Assembly: GCA_004009845.1 (NCBI GenBank) | Contig: RMBW01000167.1 | Coordinates: 1 to 42,555, forward strand | Length of the DNA: 42,555 bases | From: Davidsoniella eucalypti | Taxonomy: Eukaryota > Ascomycota > Sordariomycetes > Microascales > Ceratocystidaceae | Direction of reading: 5' to 3' | In this document: positions 32,767 to 42,555 of the stretch, one piece after another | How the letters are laid out: every line of letters begins with the position of its first letter | How positions within the stretch are numbered: the first letter of the stretch is position 1 | The notes under the pieces: model-generated | The model's database searches: none | The model's input: the letters and a program-made list of their open reading frames with translations, nothing else | What the model was told of the DNA's origin: nothing | Made by a program: the position numbers and the translations under genes

Positions 32767-35700
32767 CTACGCCCACGGCGTCCAGCCGGCGCGGGCTTCG
32801 ATCTGGCCCTGGATGCTTTGGGGGCTTTGCTGGCTATCCTGGTGGTGCTGCTGCTGCTGCTGCTGATGTGCAGGCGGTGAAGCCACGCCGGGCGTCGTTC
32901 CGGGCGTCGAAACAGGAGTGTCTTCGTCGTCAGTTTTGTCACTGCGTGCCAACCACAGGCTAAGACGCCGGGTTCGACGGGGCTTCTTGGGCGGAACTGG
33001 CGGTGCGGCACTGCCGGCAGCTTTGCGGATGGCATTGACTGCCGCTCCGCTGTTGCTGTTGTTGTTGCTGCTGTGGCTGTGGCTGTGGCTGTGGTTGTGG
33101 CTGTCGTCGTCGCTCTGGTTGGCACTGGTGGTCTGGCTAGCAGCTACGGCGGCTACAGAGGCAGCGGCTGCTGATAGCGCGTTTACGCCAGCAGAGATAC
33201 CGCTAGACGCAAACGTCGCAGGGCCGCTTCCCATTCCCATTCCCATTCCACTTCCACCTCCACCTCCACTAGTTCCAGTGGCAACAATGCTGGAGGAGGC
33301 GGTTGTGGCAGGCTCGGGGCGAGCGTCACGGTTGAATATGTTCCAATATGAGGAGCCCATGGCACTGGACGGGCTTTGGACCTGCTGTGGGTGGTCAGGT
33401 CGGGGTGGAAGCGACGGAGCGGCCATTGCAATGGTTGATGACAGGGCAGGGGCGGCATAGGTAGGCTGCGGAGGGGACGGCAGCGACGTCGTGGCCCGGC
33501 TGAAGCGGGACGAGGTGTTGGACGATGTACGGAGCGGGATAGAACTCCGACGAGGCAGCGGGGGCGCCGTCTCGACGGTGGCCATAGTGTACTGCGGCAG
33601 CAGGATGTCAGAAGACTTGTCGTCGGAGATGCGGCAGGACATGCCAGACGGCTCGATTATCGTCGGGTTCTTGATGGTGTGGCTACTGGAAAGCACAACT
33701 TCAGTCACGATCTCAGTGGCAGTCTCGGACAACGGCTCGTCGTTGACAACCGGAGTAGCAGGGAGCTCGACGGCAGCAGAAGAGACAGCATCAGGCTCTG
33801 CCGTCTCACAAGCATCAGCGGGCGTCTCTCCGTTCTCGACAGCGGGCTCTACAGCAGCCTCTTCGGTCTTCTCTTCGTCCTCCTTGTCGTCTTGCTGGAC
33901 GGCGGGAACGGGCGCCTGGGCGCCTGGTTCGGGAGACGGAGAAACCACCTCGAAGTCGGACTCGTCGGTAGCAGCAGGCTCGAGTGCGGGATCGGAGGTG
34001 CGCGCAGTAGTAGTCTCGGAAGCAGCCTCTTCGGGAATCTGAGCCACCACGGGGAAGGTGTAGGTGTCGACGATGCGGCTGTTGCGCTTGCGAGGGGGGA
34101 TAGGAGGCGGAACCTCGTTGGTGTCGTCGTGCTCTCGTTCTTCTTCCTCGGCCTTGAACTGCTCAGGTTCCTCTTTCTGCTGCACATCCTCGCCTCCGTC
34201 TTCAGTCACGTACACTTCTGGAATCGGGACGGCGAAGACCTGGGCTTGGAAAGCAGGCTGGGCTTCCTCTTGTGTGGCCGCAACGCCAACGGAGATTTGG
34301 TCGATGCCCAGATTGGGAGACTCGGGGAAGGCACCAACGGTTAAAGGAGGGCCTGGCAGGGTCTCTGGGTCCGCAAATGGGTTGCCGATGATGGGCAGAG
34401 CATCGGTATCGATATCGGATTCGTGCTCGTGGTGATGCTGATGCTCGGGCTCCCGAGTCTCTTCTTGGTCAGAGACAGAACCAGCAACCAGGGTCGCATC
34501 CGACGTCTGATGGTCCTCGACGGTAGAAACGGGGGCTTCGTGGGGAGCCTCTTGGGCTTCATCTTCAGATGCCGAGGACGAGGGCGAGGACGAGTCGGGG
34601 TGAATCTCGGCGACGTCGTCAAACGACGGCCCGTAGATGTACGACTGGAGGACCGAGATAGCGACGGTAGGGTCCTGAACATCCTCACGCGATTGCTCTT
34701 CCTGCACCTGTTCCTGCTCATGTTCATGTTCATGCTCATGTTCATGTTGGTCTCCATCGTCAGAGCTGCTATCAGGCTCATCGTACTCGCTGCCGGAACT
34801 AGAGCTGGAGCTGTCCGTGTCCTTTCTCAAGGGCAGCACAGCACCAGCAACAGCCTCGACGTCGCCAGCCACAACCAGGGTATCATCGTGGCCGACTTCG
34901 AGGGCGCCTTCGTCAGACTCCTCATCGGAATCCACCGGCTGGGGGAACGGCTTGGTCTTCTCGGACTCGCGGATCTCACGCTCAACACGGGCACGCTCCT
35001 CGCTCGCACGATGCATGTCTTCGACGAGTCTACGCAGACGATCTTCCTCCTTCTCGCGCTCCAGCTCGGCAACTTGAGTGCGGGCTTCCTCGAGCAGTCC
35101 CTCGGCAATCTTCTGCGTGACGACGTGCTTCTCCAGCTGGGCCTTGGTCTCGACGAACTCCGCCACGTGAGCCTTCAGCTGGGCGATTTCGGCAGCCTGG
35201 GCCGCAGCCTGTTCACGGTGCCGAGCCACCAGCTCTTCCTGGTTCTTCTTATAGCGCGCTAGAGAGGCGTCCAGCGAGGCTGCCTTGATCTCGGCCTCGG
35301 CAGCAGCGGAAGCGGCCTCGGCTTCGCGCAGACGCAGCGACGCGAGCTCGTTGCGGGCAGACAGATAGGCGCCGCTGACGGCAGCGCATACACTAGGCGC
35401 GTTCGCCAGAGAAACCCAGCCCTGCAGAGCATCGGCGCGGGCCGGCGTAGCGTGGTACTCCTCGACCAGGTCCCGCAGCAGGTCGTCGACCAGAGGGTGA
35501 ACGCCCCGCTTCATGGCCAGGACGTCGAGCACGTCGCGGTCCTTGAGCTTTGAGCGCAGACGCGTGATCTCGGCGGCGGCAGCGTCAGCCAGGCCGTTGT
35601 TGCCGGCAGCGGTGGCGGCGGCGAGAGCCTCGATGGCGGTTTCCATGGCGGACACCATGGAGCGGCGCGAGTCGCTGTTGCGGCTCGGCGGCACAGCGTA

Positions 35701-35937
35701 GGTGTTGCTGTATGAGTAGTGGATGAAGACGTAGAGCAGCTGGGCGGCAGACGGCGAGAGCAGGCCCGACGGGATGATGCTGGTGGGGACGGACAGCGAC
35801 TTGGCGTCCAGTTCGGTGGAGAGAGCGCTGGTGATCTGCTCAAGGGGACTGGGTGTACGGAGACACCGGTCAGTATGCGGCCAGGCAGGACTCGGCAGGA
35901 GAAGGACAGGAGCACGCTGTACTTACGATAGTTCCAT
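32767..35937 (-). CDS. Coiled-coil protein with proline-rich SH3-ligand motifs, function unknown
   Basis: Not recognised by family. Exons 35937..35927 (11 nt) and 35848..32767 give 1030 aa; the intron is GTAAGT...CAG, 78 nt, and exon 1 encodes only MELS. The N-terminus (about 1-65, 'SAAQLLYVFIHYSYSN') looks folded and ordered. A long alanine/glutamate-rich coiled coil follows (about 150-310). The rest is probably disordered and acidic, with Ser/Asp/Glu clusters and a His-Glu repeat (HEHEHEHEHE). Three polyproline motifs of SH3-ligand type are present: 'PPPIPPRKR', 'PPLPRRS' and 'PPVPPKKPRR'. The C-terminal part has a His-Ser repeat, a basic patch 'KKPRRTRRLSLWL', a Gln/His run and the end 'RAGWTPWA'. 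The layout suggests a scaffold at the cortex or endocytic sites, but this is inference from motifs only. Confidence 0.85.
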
Positions 35938-36574
35938 GGCTGCAAGATAGCACGGAGACAGGCTCGCTGGGTGGAACTGTGCGCATGAAAGAGATTCGAA
36001 GCCCCGGACTGTCCAAGGAGCGCAGTGCTCGAAACAAATCCCAGAAGCTTGAACGACAAAACAAGTCACAAAAGGGCAGCTTAAGGCAAGCCGTGTAAGT
36101 GTCAAACAAGGCGGTGGCAAGACGTATAAAGTGTGGCTGACAAACAACCCAAAAAAATAGAAGAAAAAAAAAAGACGGTGGTATCACGACAGAAGAAAAA
36201 AAGGAAAAGAGATAATGTATAATATGAAACTTTGGTTAACGGAGAAACAAATGCTATGATGCAATACAAATCAAAACAAACAAGCAAGCAGAATGCCAGG
36301 AAACGTGGATGGTGGAATTTCGGTGATCTTCGGTTCAAGGCGAAGAAGATGCAGAAGGCCAGAATGAGGAATAAGAAAAACAAGCAACAAAACGCAAGAA
36401 GACGAAAAAAAAAAAAGGAGGAGAATTCACGATCTACAGACAGAGAAGAGTATCACGAATGGTCTTTAGTAAATCGGCTTCATAGACGTCCTTCTTGCGG
36501 GTTTCTCGATCTTGTTTCTTTCGTAAGCGAGAGAGAAGGAGAAGGACAGTGAAGTAAAGCGGGCGTTCTCGGGT

Positions 36575-36582
36575 CTTTATAT
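36575..36582 (-). promoter_or_regulatory. TATA-like element, possible promoter of the coiled-coil gene
   Basis: The minus strand reads ATATAAAG, about 640 nt upstream of the ATG at 35937. The purine-rich stretch between would be an unusually long leader; the distance makes the assignment uncertain. Confidence 0.25.
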
Positions 36583-36689
36583 CGTGCTGGTATTTTCCTT
36601 TCTTTTCAGGTCACGTCAAGAGAAGAGAAGAAGAGCATCGAAGAAAACTACGTATATCAAGTATATATTCAATAAATCATGTTCCTTAA

Positions 36690-36701
36690 GGGGGGGGGGG
36701 G
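36690..36701. repeat. Run of 12 G
   Basis: A single-base run in non-coding DNA. Similar runs occur at 1982-1991 (C) and 30018-30027 (G). They are rare in the rest of the window and are places where the assembly may be inexact. Confidence 0.85.
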
Positions 36702-37639
36702 TGTATATCTTCCTCGGGAGCCTAGCGAGAAAATAAAGATTCTAGCTACAGCTCGACGCTGTATAAACCATGTCGTGTAAGGTTTAATGTACATAGATGT
36801 GAGTATAGGAAGGATAAAGGCGAGAGGAAGAGAACACTAGACTTCATCGCCAATCTGCAAGCTATTTTTTTTTCTTTTTTTTCTTTTTTTTTCTGCATTT
36901 TGCCTGGCTTGATAGGGTCATGCATATCCTTTGCATTGCATCTACTAGGGAAAGAAGAAAAAAAAAGGAAAGGTTTTGTTTTATTTTGTCTATCGATATC
37001 CAACTACAGACATATCATGTACTTTGAATCTTCTACATGTTCATTAATTACAACTGGAGGTTGGTCAACGCCACAAGATCAGCATAACCCAGCCCAATGC
37101 ATGATATCAGCACAGTTGTCAGGCTTGATTTCTGATGAACAACAGCCTGCCAGCGTGTAAGTCAGCTTTCACAAAAAGGGTTCTACCTATTCCATCCTCG
37201 GCTCGAGTCTTTATTCCTTGAATGCTTGACAGAGTACTAAATGAACAAGATCAGCAAAAGAGAGTAGCCTCTGTCTTTTTTTCTTTTCTTTTCTTTCCTC
37301 AAAGTATCTTTCAGTGTTTCTACAAGGCCCGCATCGCCTCGTTTCTGCATATGTGCCCAACCCAGACAGCCTTCCTGGCCTTTTTTCTGACACAGCTCTC
37401 GACAAGTCACCCCAGTATCAGAATATCTCTCTTCCATCATGTCATGTCCGCTGATAGCTGCATGTAAAGCGGCCTTGCCAGCTCAGCCGGGCTTTTCCTA
37501 CACTAAAACAAAATGATTTCTTTTTTTGTTGTACGGGCAGACCTGGCCTCTTGGCTCTTCACAAAAAGAGACCACTTGCTCAGCCTAGCTCCGTTCTTTT
37601 AGGCCGGCAGAGAGAAACAAGGAGAACAGCTTTCGAGTT

Positions 37640-37655
37640 GGCTGGCTGGCTGGCT
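37640..37655. repeat. (GGCT)4 tetranucleotide repeat
   Basis: Four perfect copies of GGCT in tandem, in non-coding DNA. Confidence 0.8.
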
Positions 37656-39169
37656 ACGCTGCACTGTGGCCTAAGCGAGGCGAGAATAGAAAAGCCAGCA
37701 CCTTCGAGGTAGACCGCAGGTAGACCGCAAGTACTTTTTTATTATGCTGCCTGCAAGCTTATGCAGTCGCCTGTTCTGTTTTGTTCTGCTTTGTTTTGAA
37801 TCAACAAGTGGTTTTCAAGACTTGGTGACGCTAAAGCTCGGAAGAACTACGCCGCGGAACATTTAACTAACGGCAGTCAGACTGTCACGATACACACTGT
37901 GCGGTTCTGTGTATCTCGCACTGCTCGCTGCTAATAATAGCCCAGCAATGCCCATTGTTCACAGTGCATACAGAGTACATACGGATGCATATAAGACTAA
38001 AACTAAGAGACCCAGGCCGTGGTCAGGCAGCCAGGGAGAGACATGCAGACACGATGTCCGCCAGAGCTGAGCCATGAGAAGGCAGCAAGGAAGTGCATTG
38101 TCCCGGGACAAGATAGCATGTGTAGTGTAGCTTTGTGTCATTCGGTGAGCCTCACTTCTTCTTGCCGAAGGCCAAACTAGGAGATATGACGATACGACCG
38201 GCTAGAGAAAGAGCAAGACGAACGAAACTGGAGAGAGAAACAGGCAAGAAAAGGATTGTCCCCAGACTACATATCTGATGGCAATATCAATACCCAGCCT
38301 ACATCGTTGGCCAATCAGGAAGTCCAGCTGCAGGTACAACTGGCAACTGGGCTCGAGAAAACTAAAACCAAAAACGAGTATTAAATACTAGATACTAAAT
38401 ACTAAATGTTATATAAATAAATGCCAACGCACTCCTATCAATTCTTCTGCCTTACACGATAGCTCAACACTGGAAAAGACCAACAAGACAAAAACCCTTA
38501 TCAAAACGGCCTTTTCGGGTTCCAGATCGAGCCTGTTTAGAGAACCGTTGCCGTATTTGTAGGCCTCCAAAGTAACCACCTCTATCTTTATCTCCCTACC
38601 ACTTTCACGGTCTTTTTCTCGCTCCCACGTCCGGCCTTGTGCTAGCGAATCCCCAACGAGAGTCCGTCCGTTCGGACTCTTACCCAGTCTGTCACTCTAT
38701 ATGTCTGTATATCGATGTCTGTTAAGGGTTACCGGCTTAGGGTCTAGGGTACAGGTCATTTTGAAACAACAACAACACCTTGTTGTTTTTTTCTTCGTTT
38801 GATTCCCATTCTTGATTCTCTTGTTCTCCCAGTCTCCCTTTTGACTGCATATTCTTTTTCTTGCTACTCGATCTACTTTCACTTTCCAGCAAACCCTGGA
38901 CCAAGCCCTGAGATTTATACCGTATCGGACCAACCAAGATACAATAAATAACTACATCATTACAAGAAGGCGGTAAACCCAACCCCACGACTAAGCCCTG
39001 GCCAAGTCGGCGACTTACAGATGTACTTATTTCTTGTCGATCTGGCATGTCAGCAGAAATCCCTTGCAACAAACAAGAGCGAAAACAAGGCTTTATTTTG
39101 TTCTATTCTTGATATTCAGGAAGCGGGCTAAGCAGAAACCGAAGAAACCTCTGGTGCCAGCCAGCCAGT

Positions 39170-39210
39170 TTTCTCTTCTCTTCTCTTCTCTTCTCTTCTC
39201 TTCTCTTCTT
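39170..39210. repeat. (TTCTC)n pentanucleotide microsatellite
   Basis: About eight copies of TTCTC in tandem, passing into TTCTT/TTCTTTCC. It is the longest tandem repeat in the window. Confidence 0.9.
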
Positions 39211-41299
39211 TTCTTTCCTTTGCTGCTTACACAATGATTGCTACCTTGTATGTCGTTGTATAGAGCTTATATGTACCCTACATTCAGGAATCTTGGTACT
39301 AATGCCACTTAAGTAGTATCTTGGGCGTCAAGCTGATTGATCTATGATATGTAATGTACTCACATATACATATGTAGGTCTTGGTTTACAAATACAATTA
39401 AGCCAGCTCTTTCATCGCCAACATGCATGTACGCCCCGGAGTTGGTAGAGCTTGCAGATACACCTACGTACATACATAGCATCTAGCACTGTATATAGTA
39501 TTTGGAAGCTTCTCTTTCCTAAGCGCTCTTTCTTCGATGCCATATCATTTGCTTCATGCACCATGACCTGATAGCACGAGCTGATGACATTGCCATTGCA
39601 TATTGGCCCGTCTAGTGTCTTTTGTTTCCGGGTTTCTGGCTTGTCTTTTTTTACTATTTTCCGTTCGCCTTGTTCTTCTTTCTTCTCATTTCTTCAGTCA
39701 AGGGCTGAATGTATGTAATTGTATATGCATGCTATCTATGCTGTGACCGCTGTTACTCAATGGGCTGTAGCACTCTAAGAAACTCACCCCCCCGACACTG
39801 CCAGAGCTATCGTTGCTGTTGTCTTGGCATTCTTCATATGCTTTTTTCTCCTTTGGTCTTCGGTGCCTGTTAGGCGGCATCATCGTGACTTTGCTGGAGT
39901 TTGTACAATTCGTGTTTGGAATGTTTGCCTATGAAAGGCTGATTTCCAGACATATATACCACCCAGCCTCTCTCTTGTAGAGGAAAAAACCTACATGTTC
40001 CTGGGGCGTTTTTTGTCTAATATTATCTCCAAGCCTTCCTTTTTGTTTCCCCTAAAAACCAAAGATCGTCTTGATCTAAGCCTTGAAGCACCCAGCATGC
40101 CAAGTACATATGTATGTCCGGACCTTGGAGACTGATCTTCTAGTCTATCTTTCTCACCGTCTACACAACTATACATAGTTCACCAAGTACACCAGGTGCC
40201 GCAATCTTCTTCTTCTGCTCCATCACTCTCAAACATGCGTTATAGTTGTATCGTGGCCAGGGAAATCCATTGGCTCAGATCATCCCAAGTCACACGACCA
40301 TTTCACTCATCCCATCCTACCTTGCAGCTTAGATATCCTCTGTTGTTTTTTTAATCGAAGGTGACATGGTCGCATCGTCCATTTGTCAGGATACAAATCC
40401 GTCCCAGATGCTGTGCCCAAAAGACAGTAGAAACGGGGAACAAGGAAAAATAAAATAAAAACAACGTAGAGAGAATATCTAAATAAATAAAAAAGGAAAG
40501 AAAACAAAAAACACATCCCCGGCTTCTTTTAGGCGCTGTTGCAGCTCATCAGGATATAGTTAGTTGTACATGTATATATAGTCTACTATGTATGTATGAT
40601 AACATGTACAAATTGTATATCTGAATGTACAAATATTCTACTTCATTGTCTCGCCTAGCTGAATCTCGGTTTTTTTGTTTTTCTTCTCCGTTCCCCCCCT
40701 CCTCGAGTCCGACCCGACGCCTTATTTTTGTTGGCTGCTATTCTATATGGTCGTTTAATTCTCTATTATCATTGCTGTCTCTATAGTACCAAAGAAAAAA
40801 AAATGAACTAACGAAGAAACACAAGCCTCGGGCTCTGTATTTCTTTCAGATAATGCTAAAAAAAAAAAGCTTCCATCAAGTGACCTTTTTATGTACACCA
40901 AAACAAAACAAAACAAAAAAAAACCGCAGCTGCGTGAACCGAGAATCCTATATTCTCCTTGTTGCATTAGCATCTTTTTTTTTTTTTTTTTCCATTCTCT
41001 GCCCTCGCTTCGCTTCATTGCTTCTTCCTTTCGTCCATTCTTTTCTTCTACTGTTTTGTTTATTCCCTTCTCCAAATAACAGAGAAGCACTGCATGTGAA
41101 GTCACGTCACTTGCTTTCAATCTAGATTTCTATGTTTTGATCTTCCAAGAGTTTCCCTTGTGGTTCGTTCATGAGCCACTACGTTGCGCTGTAGTCCAAT
41201 ATTCCATGATATGTTGCACTAGGCACACTTTGTATAGATATGTATCTCGTCATCTAGCAACCCTGATAGTATATAGTAACCCTACGGTATTGTGGTACC

Positions 41300-42555
41300 T
41301 TAGGTCTCACCAAACTTGAAGATGCCCTTTCCTCCACGGAACCCTTCCAGGCCATTTTGCACGATACTGGTCAACTTTGATTCTTCAGTATCCCAGTCCC
41401 AGTTTTGCTCGATGTAAGGCACATCTTCGAACCGCTTCTGGCGCATCAACTCTAGAATATCGTTGATAGTCGTCCGGCGACCTTCCGGATCCACGCTGTT
41501 CCACCGCGTTAGCCAGAATCCGAGAAGTCTGATGTCCTTGAAGATCATCAGGCCCGCGGGCAATTGACTCGGCTCGCGCGCCATCGCGCCGTACGTGACG
41601 ATAGAAGCGCCTTTACCGACAGACCGAGACAGCGCAGTTAAGGACTTTCCGCCGACGCAGTTCATGGCGAGGCCGATTTCCTCGTTCTTACCGAGAATCG
41701 ACTTGAGCTGAGCACCCCACTCACGACTAGTGAACTCAGCATTAGTCACCACGTGAGTGGCGCCGAGATCCTTAAGTTCCTGCTTGAGAGCTTCGGTGGC
41801 CTCGGGGGTCTCGCGCTCACGAACGACGTTGATGCTGCGCAGGCCCCAGAGACGGCCGAACTGGATAGCAGCACGGCCGACACCACTGTTGGCGCCGTTT
41901 TGGATAAACCAAGCACCAGAGTTGGGGGCCAGCGGAACCATGCCCTTGAGGTTGTGGTCGGGCCCATAGAGGCGCAGGATACGGTACGCCGTAGACGGGT
42001 TGACGGACACCGTGGCAACCTGTGTAGCCGTCAAGCCGGTTTTGTCGATGGGCATCAGCGAGGAAGCATCAGCGAGAGCGTGAGTGCGCCACGTCCCGAA
42101 ACCGGACGAGGCCGGGATGGCCCAGTCGCCAGGACGGAAGTCTGTGACATCGGAGCCGGTGGCGAGCACCTCAAAGACGCCTTCGTTGCCGGGAATGGCG
42201 GAAGGCTCGGCCGTGCCGATTAGCTGCGAGTATGCAGGCTGAACGCCGTAGGTTCCCTGGATAGTGTTGATATCGGCTGGGTTTATCGGCGCGGCAATAG
42301 TACGCAGAAGAACCTGCTTAGCCGGCAAGGTGGGTGAGATCGAGTGGGTGTGGACGCTGTTGGTTGGTTTTTTTTATACGGATTAGTCATCGAACAGGAT
42401 TGCAAGCTTCTTTGGCATGTTGGATGTAAACTCTCACCTGAGCACGTCCTCTGGGTTGCCGACCTTGGAGTAGACAAGCGACTTGGCCTGCGTGTAGCCA
42501 TACGGTCCAGATTTCCAGCGCACTTGGACGGGGGAAACGATACGCGGCACTTGGT
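41300..42555 (-). CDS. etr1: Mitochondrial 2-enoyl thioester reductase (5' end cut off)
   Basis: A partial gene: the 5' end lies beyond the window. Exons in view are 42555..42438 and 42356..41300, about 391 codons. The intron is GTGAGA...CAG, 81 nt. The upstream exon begins before 'RWKSGPYGYTQAKSLVYSKVGNPEDVL' and probably follows a mitochondrial targeting sequence outside the window. It is an NADPH-dependent medium-chain reductase without zinc, of the Etr1/MECR family. It catalyses the last step of mitochondrial fatty acid synthesis, which feeds lipoic acid and respiratory assembly. Signature regions are 'INPADINTIQGTYG' (with the family's catalytic Tyr), 'GNEGVFEVLATG', 'NGANSGVGRAAIQFGRLWG' (nucleotide binding) and 'MNCVGGKSLTALSR'. 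The end 'GFRGGKGIFKFGET' is also typical. The nearest gene downstream is over 5 kb away. Confidence 0.93.

Larger units (their letters stand above)
35938..41299. other. 5.4-kb region without a recognisable gene
   Basis: This lies upstream of the coiled-coil gene and downstream of etr1. It holds homopolymer and simple repeats: T/C tract at about 36865-36895, G12 at 36690-36701, (GGCT)4 at 37640-37655, (TTCTC)n at 39170-39210 and T17 at 40975-40991. It also holds scattered TGTACA words and long A/G- or C/T-rich tracts. Open frames inside (for example 36232-36552 and 39698-39883) are low-complexity or short. A minus-strand ATATAAAG at 36575-36582 could serve the coiled-coil gene, with a leader of about 600 nt. 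Confidence 0.5.

Noticed and set aside
36232..36552. Lys/Arg-rich 106-codon open frame
   Set aside because: Follows an A/G-rich low-complexity tract; composition explains it.
39698..39883. Possible first exon (MMPPNRHRRPKEKK...) with a GTGAGT donor, minus strand
   Set aside because: The start and donor look plausible, but no convincing second exon follows; kept out of the annotation.

Overview
The window is nuclear DNA of a filamentous ascomycete (Pezizomycotina). The evidence is intron structure and protein type. The genes carry short (about 42-120 nt) GT-AG introns with CTAAC-type branch sites, crowded at the 5' ends of the genes. The set includes a LaeA-type methyltransferase, a fungal purple acid phosphatase, a decayed HET-domain gene and a Pezizomycotina-type Tae2/Rqc2. 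Coding exons are visibly GC-richer than the AT-rich, low-complexity intergenic DNA. I cannot name the species or class. No tRNA, rRNA, CRISPR array, intact transposon or biosynthetic cluster was seen.

Layout, left to right: sys1-like Golgi protein (-, 42-740); transaldolase (+, 1931-3727); a type II membrane, Ppn2-like metallophosphatase with broken metal-site motifs (-, 4361-5659); a tentative small three-exon membrane-protein gene (-, 6289-6830 or slightly longer); 3 kb of palindrome-rich non-coding DNA; glutaminyl-tRNA synthetase (+, 10013-12140); Coa5/Pet191 cytochrome oxidase assembly factor (-, 12538-13059); Tgl1/Yeh-type steryl ester hydrolase (+, 14718-16474); Rqc2/Tae2 (-, 16724-20042); a HET-domain relic (+, about 20551-20850); secreted purple acid phosphatase with a possible GPI-anchor tail (+, 21819-23885 or 24219); LaeA-like methyltransferase (-, 24577-26005); 6.8 kb without a gene; a 1030-residue coiled-coil, acidic, proline-motif protein of unknown function (-, 32767-35937); 5.4 kb without a gene; and the 3' part of mitochondrial 2-enoyl thioester reductase (-, 41300 to beyond 42555).

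These are mostly unlinked housekeeping genes: translation and ribosome quality control (GlnRS, Rqc2), mitochondria (Coa5, Etr1), lipid and phosphate turnover (steryl ester hydrolase, acid phosphatase, Ppn2-like), trafficking (Sys1) and the pentose phosphate pathway (transaldolase). They do not form an operon or cluster.

The most notable points are two compensating one-base shifts in the transaldolase exon; microexons of 19, 12 and 8 nt; a GC-AG intron in rqc2; a predicted pseudophosphatase; an alternative GPI tail on the phosphatase; an unannotated small membrane protein; and perfect palindromes, one bearing twin GATAAG sites. I did not find a convincing new multi-gene system.
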